64,000 nt of DNA, taken from Arthrobacter sp. SLBN-122 (lineage in GTDB: Bacteria > Actinomycetota > Actinomycetes > Actinomycetales > Micrococcaceae). Below, piece by piece: positions 12,901 through 19,610 of this stretch. Under the pieces are notes generated by a model. That model was not told where the DNA came from, made no database searches, and worked only from the letters and a program-made list of their open reading frames with translations. Each line of letters starts with the position of its first letter. Positions within the stretch are counted from its first letter, which is position 1. Where the stretch lies: NCBI RefSeq assembly GCF_006715165.1, contig NZ_VFMS01000001.1, positions 310,001 through 374,000 on the forward strand. Direction: 5' to 3'. The position numbers and the translations under genes are program-made.

Positions 12901-14819
12901 AGGAGCTCCCCCGTGGAGACCGGGTCCACGCCCACCGGGTACTTCAGCCCGAGGTCGTAAAGGAAGAAGTCGCGGCGGTCTGCTGTTTCGATTTCAAAGG
13001 GCCGTTCATCGAGGACCTCGAGTCCGAGGTTATGGAAATACGGCAGGATCTGGCTCAGGCTCTTGGGTTCCAGCATGTAGAGCTTGACCCGGGCATCCTC
13101 TTCGAGGGTGGCGCCGGCGCCTTCGGGAAGGTACACGTGCACGCCGGGACGGTCCTGCCGCTCCCCGGACTTCCGCTCGGCGGCGGCCCCGTACTTCTCG
13201 AAACGCGCAATGTCCTCAAGCGCGTCCTCTACTTCGTAGTCCACGCGGTAGCTGGCAGGGAACGCTTCGGCCCAGATAGCGGCCAGTTCCTTTGCTTCGG
13301 CTGGATCCCGCCCCTCGCGCAGGACTTCGGCAATTCCCTCACTCCACGACCGTGCGGCCCGGACCAGCCGCTTTTCCAGCTCGTCGGCGTTGACATGGCT
13401 GACGTCGACGTCCTTGGGCAGCCGGATGCGGAAGAACAGCCGGGCGAGTGCCGATTCCGTCATGCGGGCTTCGTAATCGATCGAGACCGCTTGGAACGTT
13501 TCCCGCAGTTCCTGTTCGATCCGCAGCCTGACGTTGGTGGTGTAGCGGTCGCGGGGCAGGTAGACGACGGCAGACATGAACCGGCCGTAGATGTCCGGCC
13601 TCAGGAACAGGCGGGTACGCCGCCGTTCCTGCAGCTTCTGGATTCCCAGCGCGGTGGCGGCAAGGTCGGGAATTTCGATCTGGAAGAGCTCATCACGCGG
13701 GTAGGTTTCGAGGATTCCAAGGAGATCCTTGCCCGAGTGCGAGTCCGGCGGGAACCCCGCGTTCTGCAGCACGGCGTCCACCTTCTCCCGGACGATCGGG
13801 ATATCCCGGACAGAGCCGGCGTAGGCGCTGGTGGCAAAGAGTCCAATGAAGCGGCGCTCGCCGTTGACATTGCCCGCGGCGTCGAAGCTTTTGACGCCGA
13901 TGTAGTCCAGGTACGCCGAGCGGTGCACAGTGGACCGTGAGTTGGCCTTGGTGATGACAAGAGCACGCTTTTCCCGCGCCTTTTTCCTGCCGGTGTCGGT
14001 GAGGTGCTGGATGTGGGGGGAGTCGGCAGCGGCGCGCAAAAGCCCGAGGCCACTGTCTTCGCGCAGTTCGAGGACGTCTTCGCCGTCCACGTTGAGCAGG
14101 TCGTATTCACGGTACCCCAGGAAGGTGAAGTTCCCGTCGTCGAGCCACCGCAGCAGGTCCTTGGCCTGCCGCAGTTCGGCAATCTGCGCCGGATGGGCCA
14201 CCTGGTCCAGGCTTTCCGCGATTTCCCGGGCCTTTTGACGCATCTTGGGCCAGTCCTCGACGGCGGCCCGCACGTCTTTCAGGACGCGGGTAAGTCCCTC
14301 AAGCAGCGACGCTTTCACGTCGTCCGGGACGCGTTGGATTTCGACGGCGATCCACGACTCCATGTGCGAGGCATTCCCGCCCTGGGCAATGAGGTGGGAC
14401 AGGTTTGGCATTGCCGCAGTGTCGCCGCTTGAGATGCCCAAGTGCGCGGGGACCCTGTTGACCTTGACCAGTTCGCCGGTTTCCCGGTTCCTGGTGGCCA
14501 CGAAAAGAGGGTGCACCACAAGCTTGATGGCGGCGTGCTGGCGGACAAGTTCTGCATTCACCGAGTCGACAAGAAACGGCATATCGTCGGTGACGACAAA
14601 GATGACGCTGCTGTCCTCTTCGTCCATGATCGAGATTTTTGCCTGCCCTGGCTGCCGTTCGGACGCTGTCCGCCTGTGCTCCCCGGCCCGGGACTCCAAT
14701 ACGTCCCGCGAGTAGCTTCGGGCATCCTCCTCAGCCAGGTGCTGGTAGTAGTCCCCCATGAAACCTTCAAGGCCTTCAATGGAAAGGGGCTGGTCCTCCA
14801 CACTGGATCCAGACGACAT
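9966..14819 (-). CDS. gdh: NAD-specific glutamate dehydrogenase, 180-kDa class
   Basis: This cytosolic enzyme interconverts glutamate and 2-oxoglutarate plus ammonium with NAD. The protein is about 1617 residues, the normal size of the large actinobacterial class (Mycobacterium Rv2476c is about 1620). The N-terminal half has ACT-like regulatory segments. The catalytic core carries GKVARGGLRWSDRREDFRTE, the substrate-lysine motif KAQTVKNAVIVPTGAKGGFF, and the nucleotide-binding VVGVGDMSGDVFGNGMLLS. The start is ATG 14819, with GGAGG eight bases upstream; the frame stays open to 15095 but that would overlap the CpaE-like gene. It is followed closely by pdtaS. Confidence 0.96.
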   Translation of the reverse strand: MSSGSSVEDQPLSIEGLEGFMGDYYQHLAEEDARSYSRDVLESRAGEHRRTASERQPGQAKISIMDEEDSSVIFVVTDDMPFLVDSVNAELVRQHAAIKLVVHPLFVATRNRETGELVKVNRVPAHLGISSGDTAAMPNLSHLIAQGGNASHMESWIAVEIQRVPDDVKASLLEGLTRVLKDVRAAVEDWPKMRQKAREIAESLDQVAHPAQIAELRQAKDLLRWLDDGNFTFLGYREYDLLNVDGEDVLELREDSGLGLLRAAADSPHIQHLTDTGRKKAREKRALVITKANSRSTVHRSAYLDYIGVKSFDAAGNVNGERRFIGLFATSAYAGSVRDIPIVREKVDAVLQNAGFPPDSHSGKDLLGILETYPRDELFQIEIPDLAATALGIQKLQERRRTRLFLRPDIYGRFMSAVVYLPRDRYTTNVRLRIEQELRETFQAVSIDYEARMTESALARLFFRIRLPKDVDVSHVNADELEKRLVRAARSWSEGIAEVLREGRDPAEAKELAAIWAEAFPASYRVDYEVEDALEDIARFEKYGAAAERKSGERQDRPGVHVYLPEGAGATLEEDARVKLYMLEPKSLSQILPYFHNLGLEVLDERPFEIETADRRDFFLYDLGLKYPVGVDPVSTGELLAESFGAAVTGAAESDSFDRLVLREGLHWRQITVLRAYARYMRQMGNSSSFGFMADTLLANADVTRGLTALFAARFDPALSDEDRSEAQETVRQKLAASIEKVATLDADRVLRTFVNLIEATLRTNFYQDKPHLSFKLNPAQIEGLPFPRPMFEIWVYSPRVEGVHLRFGKVARGGLRWSDRREDFRTEVLGLVKAQTVKNAVIVPTGAKGGFFAKQLPDPSTDRAAWMAEGVESYKTFIRGLLDLTDNLLTEGDGERLVPPSNVVRHDDDDSYLVVAADKGTATFSDIANSLSAEYGFWLGDAFASGGSVGYDHKAMGITARGAWESVKRHFSELDLDTQTEPFTVVGVGDMSGDVFGNGMLLSRHIRLLAAFDHRHIFLDPNPDEESSFAERQRLFELPRSSWDDYDKSLISEGGGVFVRQAKSIPVSPQVQAALGLPADTTELSPPELLRAILLAPADLLYNGGIGTYVKASSESNASVGDKANDAIRVNGRDLRVKVVGEGGNLGMTQRGRIEAALQGVILNTDAIDNSAGVDCSDHEVNIKIFVDRMVSAGKLPAVERADFLASMTDEVGRLVLEDNIDQNILLLNDRTRVAEWSPSYERLMDWLEKSADLNRDLEALPTTAMLRDRLQQGQGLTSPELSVLAAYAKIELATALRDSDLADDPWFRQTLRSYFPHQLRERFDAELDTHPLRREIIATVVANDMINLGGITFAFRVMEETSASEVAVAKAFVALREVYELDAMVGELNSLPASFPTEHWSTVHLDIRRLLDRAVRWLLSQESVSRPIADVVAEFKPLMDPMRARLLDYLRGDDRERVAEWLAKGREWQLPEGLALRWAELFESFVLLDIAKIARTRKDPVEQIAAVYYTVFNRFHADSLLERISSLPRQDRWQALARAALRDDLYSTVSDMTTAVLEATSAADSPDARLKDWEAQNAEQLGRAKSMFDEVNALEADDMASLSVALRLLRSIVRR

Positions 14820-14874
14820 CAACAACGCCTCCATCAGAGATATTCGCCGCACCTTTGCAGCTCTTATGGCGAGC

Positions 14875-16179
14875 CTAGTCCTTTGCTCTTCGCCTCGGTG
14901 TGGAAGAGAATACAGATGATTTCGCTTTTCGCTGGTCGGGTGCACAAACCAACTCTCTGATCGAATGCCGAAGGGCCGAGTCGGGGGACGCTTCGAGCAG
15001 CAACGACCCTGCCAGGAGGGCTGCGTCTGCGGCTGCGGGGTCGTAGGGCAGGAACGCCTTGAGTCCGGACGCGGGTCCATACCTATCCCAGGCATCCCGC
15101 AGTTGGCGCTCCGGGGCCCTTCCGACGGAGGACGAACGCACCTTGTTCATGATGACGGTGGGCGATGCCTGCGGAAGCGCACCTTCCAGTTCGGCAAGTG
15201 CACGGACCAACCGGGGTACGCCCACGGGATCAGCAGCTCCCACGGCATAGACGGTGTCAGCAAGTTCCAGCGGGCGCAGCGTAGCCGCGTTCCGCCGCGG
15301 CGCCATGGTGTCAAAGCTCAGCTCCTCATCCGCCTCAAGACAAAAGCCGGTATCCACCACCACAACGTCGGCAATCTGCCGGGCCCGCTCAAGCACCAGG
15401 GCCAGGGCAGGCGCACGCAGCTCGGTCCACCGGTCGGCGCGGGTTATGCCGGTCAACACCCGGAACGTCCCGGCTGTGGTGGCAATCGTGGCGGCCACCT
15501 TACGCAGCGCGTCCGCGTCCAGCAGCCCCTGGTCGGCAAGCCTGCACGCCTGGGCCAGCCCTGCTGACTCATCCAGCAGGCCCAACACTGCCGCCACACT
15601 GGCGCCGTAGCTGTCGGCGTCGACCAGCAGGACTCCCCGCCCGTCAGCTGCCATCTCACCGGCAATGTTCACCGCAACAGTGGTCCGGCCCGGGGATCCG
15701 GCCGGACCCCAGACAACGATCAGCTCCCCGGCACCGGACCCCTCCGCGTCCAGTCCAGGCACAACGGGTTCTGTTGCCAGCGCAGCCCCGGTATCGGCCA
15801 GTGAACTGAGGCTGGCCGGACGAACCCCGCCCGTCAACTGGGCGACGGCGTCGGCGATCCTGTCTGAAAGCTCAGCGGACTTAATCCCTGTAAGCGCCGA
15901 GGCGACACCGATCCTGCGGAGCCGGTCTGCCTCCTCCGCATTATCAGTCAGGGCGATGATAGCCACGCCAACAGCTCCCAGACGGTCCACCAGGGAAGCG
16001 CTTAGCCCCTCGGAACCCTCCGCCACCACGGCCGCCCTTGCCAGTCCGCTCTGGCAGGCGGCAAGCAGTTCGGGAAGTTCGGTGCACCGTCGAACCACTG
16101 TGACCGGGCCGTGGAGTCTTTCGAGGCCGCCTACCAGGTCCTCACGGCTCTGGCCTACGGTGACAACGGGGATGCTCAC
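14875..16179 (-). CDS. CpaE/MinD-like P-loop ATPase with Arg-substituted P-loop
   Basis: A 434-residue protein with the architecture of CpaE (Flp/Tad pilus localisation). A receiver-like N-terminus spans about 1-115 (TVGQSREDLVGGL, RIGVASALTG) and a ParA/MinD-type ATPase about 160-410. The nucleotide loop reads WGPAGSPGRTTVAVNIA: the usual KGGxGKTT lysines are Pro/Arg, so the invariant P-loop Lys is Arg. LLVDADSYGASVAAVLGL (switch I/A') and VVVVDTGF (Walker B) are retained. I chose GTG 16179, which overlaps the SAF-gene stop as GTGA; an in-frame GTG at 16200 is an alternative. No tadA/B/C genes are in the window, so a pilus role is only a family-based guess. Confidence 0.8.
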   Translation of the reverse strand: MSIPVVTVGQSREDLVGGLERLHGPVTVVRRCTELPELLAACQSGLARAAVVAEGSEGLSASLVDRLGAVGVAIIALTDNAEEADRLRRIGVASALTGIKSAELSDRIADAVAQLTGGVRPASLSSLADTGAALATEPVVPGLDAEGSGAGELIVVWGPAGSPGRTTVAVNIAGEMAADGRGVLLVDADSYGASVAAVLGLLDESAGLAQACRLADQGLLDADALRKVAATIATTAGTFRVLTGITRADRWTELRAPALALVLERARQIADVVVVDTGFCLEADEELSFDTMAPRRNAATLRPLELADTVYAVGAADPVGVPRLVRALAELEGALPQASPTVIMNKVRSSSVGRAPERQLRDAWDRYGPASGLKAFLPYDPAAADAALLAGSLLLEASPDSALRHSIRELVCAPDQRKAKSSVFSSTPRRRAKD

Positions 16180-16817
16180 CGGGCGCCACCCGGGTTCCAC
16201 ACCACGGAAATTTTCGCCTCGTTTGCCTGAGCGCCAAGCAAAGCAGGCATCTGCCTGTCCTCCACCAGCACCATCAGCACGGTGGTCTTTGACGATCCAA
16301 GGGCTGTGGAACCGGTGGTGACCTCCGCAATTTCCGCTCCGGGAAGGATCAACTTGGGCTCACTGAACCCATTCTTGGCATCCGGCTGCGCCACCCAGAC
16401 ATCCACCCGGGCACCGGCAACTGCCTGTGACGGCAAGGTCTGCTCGACGCTGAGGGCGACAGGCTTCCGGTCCAGCCGATCCACTTCCCCGAGGCTTGCC
16501 CTGGGGACCAGTTGGTCCTTCGCAATCCTTTGCATGGCGACAACGTCCCGAGGCAGGCCTGCCTCGACGCTGATGTAGTGCTTTTCAGTGTCGCCCAGCC
16601 GCACCTTGGCGCGGACCACGTTCTCCGGCGTCAGGCGCTCACCCACGGCTATGCCTTCCCGCGCAGCGTAGACCTCGGTGGTCCGGTCGGCACTGCCGAC
16701 AAGGAAGATGACTCCGGCAACTGATACCAGGACCAGGAGGACTCCCACCAGCAGCCGGGGGTCCTTCCACGATGGACGCTTTAGCCGTGCTGCAGTGGCA
16801 CTTGAATCAGGAACCAT
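16176..16817 (-). CDS. SAF-domain membrane protein (CpaB/RcpC-like)
   Basis: A 213-residue protein with one N-terminal membrane segment (LLVGVLLVLVSVAGVIFLVG, about 22-41) and an extracytoplasmic SAF domain (AAREGIAVGERLTPENVV, about 50-110) followed by a beta-rich tail (VALSVEQTLPSQAVAGARVDVWVA). This is the CpaB/RcpC arrangement of Flp pilus assembly proteins, but shorter than typical CpaB. ATG 16817 is preceded by GGGGGAG six bases away; the frame stays open to 17090 but that would overlap the divergent HTH gene. It overlaps the CpaE-like gene by four bases, so the two form an operon. Confidence 0.82.
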   Translation of the reverse strand: MVPDSSATAARLKRPSWKDPRLLVGVLLVLVSVAGVIFLVGSADRTTEVYAAREGIAVGERLTPENVVRAKVRLGDTEKHYISVEAGLPRDVVAMQRIAKDQLVPRASLGEVDRLDRKPVALSVEQTLPSQAVAGARVDVWVAQPDAKNGFSEPKLILPGAEIAEVTTGSTALGSSKTTVLMVLVEDRQMPALLGAQANEAKISVVWNPGGAR

Positions 16818-16970
16818 ACCGTTCTCCCCCTGGATACACCGGACCTGCCCGTGCTGGCCGGACTTCCTCATTGTTACTGCAAGCCCCAGGGAACAAAAGT
16901 CAATTGTCCAAATGCGGCCAATCTGTGGATAAGAGCCACAAACTGAACCACTTGGTGGCAAAATGGATGC

Positions 16971-17186
16971 ATGCCCAGGTTCCTCACACTCGCGGACGTC
17001 GCGGAACAGCTCCAGATCAACTCCCCTGCGGCCTATGCTCTGGTCCGCAGCGGTGAACTGAAGGCCATCCAGGTGGGCGGCCGTGGGCAATGGCGGGTTG
17101 AAGAGAAGATGCTGGAGCAGTACATCCAGGAGCGCTATGCCGAGGCCAGCCGCATGATCCAGGAGTCGCGCTCCAAAACTGTCTGA
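16971..17186 (+). CDS. Excisionase-family HTH DNA-binding protein
   Basis: A 71-residue protein with the MerR/excisionase-type winged helix: FLTLADVAEQLQINSPAAYALVRSGELKAIQVGGRGQWRVEEKMLEQYI. This fold covers residues 4-54, followed by a charged helix. Similar small proteins are widespread in actinobacteria beside housekeeping genes; here no integrase or phage gene is present, so an excisionase role is unlikely. It diverges from the SAF/CpaE-like operon across 153 bases and converges with the hypothetical gene ending at 17192. Regulation of the neighbouring operon is plausible inference. Confidence 0.85.
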   Translation: MPRFLTLADVAEQLQINSPAAYALVRSGELKAIQVGGRGQWRVEEKMLEQYIQERYAEASRMIQESRSKTV

Positions 17187-17191
17187 CCCCT

Positions 17192-17761
17192 TTAGGCCGC
17201 GTCGGCTTTGTGGGACCTGATCATCGCCAGCGCCGCGAAGGGTATGGCTGAAACCTGGCCCACGCTGCGGCTCCTCCGCGGCTCGCCGGGAACCACCGTG
17301 GCCAGGTCGATGTAATCCCTGCCCACCCGGTCGATGACGCCGGCCAGCCGCACGGCCCCTGCCGCCCCGCCAATCGTTACCGAGACTTCTGCCCGGTCCC
17401 GCGCCAGGCCCCGCAGGGCGTGCGCGAGGCCTATTGACCGGCGCACCGGGGAGTTCTCCGGCCGCGTCTGCCTGCCCAGACCCAGGAAGCGCATTGCGGC
17501 CCCGTAAGGAATGAGCACCTGGGTCTGGTCTTCATCCAGTACCAGTGCATCCGCTCCCGCATGTGTCAGTTCACCATGCACCATGTCGCCGCAGCTGAGT
17601 TGGACGCCGATCCTGTAACCCACCGCCGCACGCAGCCTGTCCTCAAGGGGCAGGCCCACCATCTCGACCCGCGTCCGCTCGTTGACCTCGGTGTCGAGCG
17701 CCAGCCGGCCTGCCTCCGCAAGCTGGCTTTCCATGTCATTGAAGAGTGCATCCCAGCGCAT
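17192..17761 (-). CDS. Conserved hypothetical protein
   Basis: I do not recognise a named family. The 189-residue product has an N-terminal helical part (MRWDALFNDMESQLAEAGRL). Two segments follow that read like small beta-barrels: GYRIGVQLSCGDMVHGELTHAGADALVLDEDQTQVLIPYGAA, then VSVTIGGAAGAVRLAGVIDRVGRDYIDLATV. The repeated strand-glycine-strand pattern ending in an IP motif suggests an Sm/PRC-barrel-like fold, which is inference. No signal peptide or membrane segment is seen. I chose ATG 17761; the frame stays open to a TTG at 17830. It diverges from the LysM gene. Confidence 0.72.
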   Translation of the reverse strand: MRWDALFNDMESQLAEAGRLALDTEVNERTRVEMVGLPLEDRLRAAVGYRIGVQLSCGDMVHGELTHAGADALVLDEDQTQVLIPYGAAMRFLGLGRQTRPENSPVRRSIGLAHALRGLARDRAEVSVTIGGAAGAVRLAGVIDRVGRDYIDLATVVPGEPRRSRSVGQVSAIPFAALAMIRSHKADAA

Positions 17762-17781
17762 TCCGTCAGAGTAGGGTTCCC

Positions 17782-17811
17782 AGTCCCGCCCGTCAACGGC
17801 GGGACTTTTTT
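17782..17811 (+). terminator. Intrinsic terminator shape upstream of the LysM gene
   Basis: AGTCCCGCC, a seven-base loop, GGCGGGACT and then a run of T form a textbook rho-independent terminator on the plus strand. It lies 90 bases before the LysM start, where no plus-strand gene has just ended. It could be a leader attenuator or an insulator for the divergent promoter region. Confidence 0.7.
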
Positions 17812-17852
17812 CTGTCCAGCGTATGGACAAATCGTGTGGAAGCGGTTCAGAC

Positions 17853-17879
17853 TGATGCAGTCAGCATCAAACTGCATCA
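17853..17879. promoter_or_regulatory. TGATGC/GCATCA repeat cluster (candidate operator)
   Basis: TGATGC, five bases, GCATCA form a perfect inverted repeat, and a further GCATCA follows four bases later. The cluster lies 20-50 bases before the LysM start in the divergent intergenic region. Operator function is inferred from symmetry and position. Confidence 0.35.
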
Positions 17880-17900
17880 AACGACATTAAAGAGGCACTA

Positions 17901-18809
17901 ATGGCTCGTTCCGGGAGGATCCGGCGGTGGGATACAGGTATGGCGCTGGCCCTGCTGATGCTTGGCATCCTGCTCTGCGTCCTCGCAGTGGGCCTGTTGT
18001 CCCAGTGGCAGCAATCCACCGCACGGCATCAAGGCGAATCGGTGGATATCCTGCTCGGCGGGGCCACGGCAGTTGCCGGCATTGGACTTCTGCTCTGGTG
18101 GGCAGTCTCACTCCTGAGTGCCTGTGCGTCCGTTCTGCTGGATCGCCTGGGACGACGCCGGGCCGCGGCGGCCGCGCGAAGGCTTTCGCCTGCTTTCATG
18201 CAGCGGGCAGTGGTTGCCGCACTCTCACTGCAACTCGTGACAGGTGTCGCCGCAAACGCGGGGGTGTTAAGTACGGCAGGGCCCGAGTGGACACCAACAC
18301 AGGAACAGGCGGCGCCGGCCACTGCATCAGACGCGGTCTCCCGCCAACACGTGCCGCAGCCTGGCGCCAGCAACACCCCCCGCGACGATCGGCTCCAAAA
18401 CCAGCCACTTCCGAATGAAGTACCGTCAGCCGGCCGGGAAGGCCCTTCACCGGCATCGGGATCCAGCACGCAACCAGCCGTCAGCGGGCTCCGCCCGGGA
18501 TGGCAGCCGGCTTCCCCTGTGGTGGAACCGGGACTGCTGGCCGCACCGGAGGCCAGGACCACTGCCGGACCCGGGCCGGGTCGCAGTGACACCGCAGCCA
18601 TTGACATGGGCGGCCAGACGATGGCGGTGACCGTACTCGCCGGCGACACGCTGTGGGACATCGTTGCTGCCTACCTGGGACCGGAGGCATCAGACGTGGA
18701 CGTCGCCCTTGAATGGCCACGGTGGTATGAAGCGAACCGTGCGCTGATAGGCGGGAGCCCGGATGTACTGCTGCCGGGCCAGATACTCCATGCGCCGGCA
18801 GTTTCGTAG
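17901..18809 (+). CDS. Membrane-anchored LysM-domain protein
   Basis: A 302-residue protein. Two membrane segments lie near residues 14-33 (MALALLMLGILLCVLAVGLL) and 51-73 (LLGGATAVAGIGLLLWWAVSLLS), with a third hydrophobic stretch near 100 (VVAALSLQLVTGVAANAG). A Pro/Ser/Gly-rich linker of about 110 residues follows, and a C-terminal LysM-like domain (VTVLAGDTLWDIVAAYLG...LLPGQILHAP) at about 240-300. LysM binds peptidoglycan, so the protein probably tethers membrane to wall. AGAGG precedes ATG 17901. It lies upstream of the DUF6459 gene, in a region near secA where such proteins recur in actinobacteria. Partners are unknown. Confidence 0.85.
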   Translation: MARSGRIRRWDTGMALALLMLGILLCVLAVGLLSQWQQSTARHQGESVDILLGGATAVAGIGLLLWWAVSLLSACASVLLDRLGRRRAAAAARRLSPAFMQRAVVAALSLQLVTGVAANAGVLSTAGPEWTPTQEQAAPATASDAVSRQHVPQPGASNTPRDDRLQNQPLPNEVPSAGREGPSPASGSSTQPAVSGLRPGWQPASPVVEPGLLAAPEARTTAGPGPGRSDTAAIDMGGQTMAVTVLAGDTLWDIVAAYLGPEASDVDVALEWPRWYEANRALIGGSPDVLLPGQILHAPAVS

Positions 18810-18952
18810 CCGCTGCCACTCCCCTGCCGGCCGGGCAGACCGCAGCACCTGCCAAACCCATCGAATCAATTTCAGGCAACAGTCAATCAAAGCAAGAGCC
18901 AGCCGAAGCTGTGGCCGGCAGAGTTACGCCGAATCCATCCAAGGGGAACACC

Positions 18953-19456
18953 ATGACAGCATTGACACCCATCCGGGCCGCTGAAGGGCTGGCCGCAGAG
19001 GCCAGGCAGGCAGGGAGTGACCCCGTCAAGCCCCGGCCAGTGCCAGCGGCAATCCCTGGCGCCCCGTCTTCCGGCGTAAACCCTCCGTCCCTGCAGCCGG
19101 TCAGTGAGGCTGCAGAAGTCAGGGCCATTACCCGGGGGACGGTGCAGGCATCCATGGAAGTCCTGGCCGGAATCCGTCCCATCCACCAGTTGGCGCGGCG
19201 CCTGGATCCGCGCTGCCTGGCATCGCTGCAGCACCGCGCGGCCCTGATCAGGCGCGAACTGGCCAGGACGGGCAATCCCGCCCTGGCCAGGCTGCACAGG
19301 AATTCAACCGTCCGCTCCGTACGCGTCTGTGAGGTAGCTGAGGGAATCTATGAGGCCAGTGCCGTGGTGGTGGATGACGTGCGGGCCCGCGCCGTCGCTG
19401 TCCGGCTTGAGCGCAGCAAGCAGGTGTGGCGCATAGTCGAACTTGTCATCGGCTGA
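18953..19456 (+). CDS. DUF6459 (Rv3235-like) protein
   Basis: A 167-residue protein of the Rv3235/DUF6459 type. A Pro/Ala-rich N-terminus of about 60 residues is followed by a compact domain: helices around VRAITRGTVQASMEVLAGIRPIHQLARRLDPRCLASLQHRA, then strands SVRVCEVAEGIYEASAVVVDDVRARAVAVRLERSKQVWRIVELVIG. The last part resembles a small SnoaL/NTF2-like sheet. ATG 18953 follows AAGGGGAA. Position just beside secA is conserved with Mycobacterium, where the function is also unknown. It converges on secA. Confidence 0.75.
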   Translation: MTALTPIRAAEGLAAEARQAGSDPVKPRPVPAAIPGAPSSGVNPPSLQPVSEAAEVRAITRGTVQASMEVLAGIRPIHQLARRLDPRCLASLQHRAALIRRELARTGNPALARLHRNSTVRSVRVCEVAEGIYEASAVVVDDVRARAVAVRLERSKQVWRIVELVIG

Positions 19457-19540
19457 CTGTCCCCTTGAAAAAGACCGGACGAATTGAAAGTTTGAACAGG
19501 CAGTGATTCGGAGCGGACAACATGCCAACAGCGGCGACAC

Positions 19541-19580
19541 GCAAACAGGGCAGGGACGTGTCCGCCCCTGCCCTGTTTGC
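19541..19580. terminator. Bidirectional terminator, DUF6459 gene and secA
   Basis: A 15-bp perfect stem (GCAAACAGGGCAGGG and its complement) with a 10-base loop lies between the converging DUF6459 and secA genes. Confidence 0.8.
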
Positions 19581-19610
19581 CGCCGCCGGCGGGTACCTGC
19601 TGCGGTTCTG

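Noticed and set aside
11280-13940. Long plus-strand open frame of 886 codons
   Set aside because: It is antisense to the glutamate dehydrogenase; the minus strand carries the conserved motifs and the plus frame is a GC-bias shadow.
14820-15095. N-terminal extension of glutamate dehydrogenase
   Set aside because: It overlaps the CpaE-like coding region and lacks family similarity; ATG 14819 has a good ribosome site.
16971-17186. Excisionase as sign of a prophage or integrative element
   Set aside because: No integrase, attachment repeat or phage gene is nearby and composition does not change; it is a chromosomal HTH protein.
17762-17900. Possible c-di-AMP (ydaO) riboswitch before the LysM gene
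   Set aside because: Only a simple terminator and short repeats are visible; the conserved ydaO core is not recognisable.
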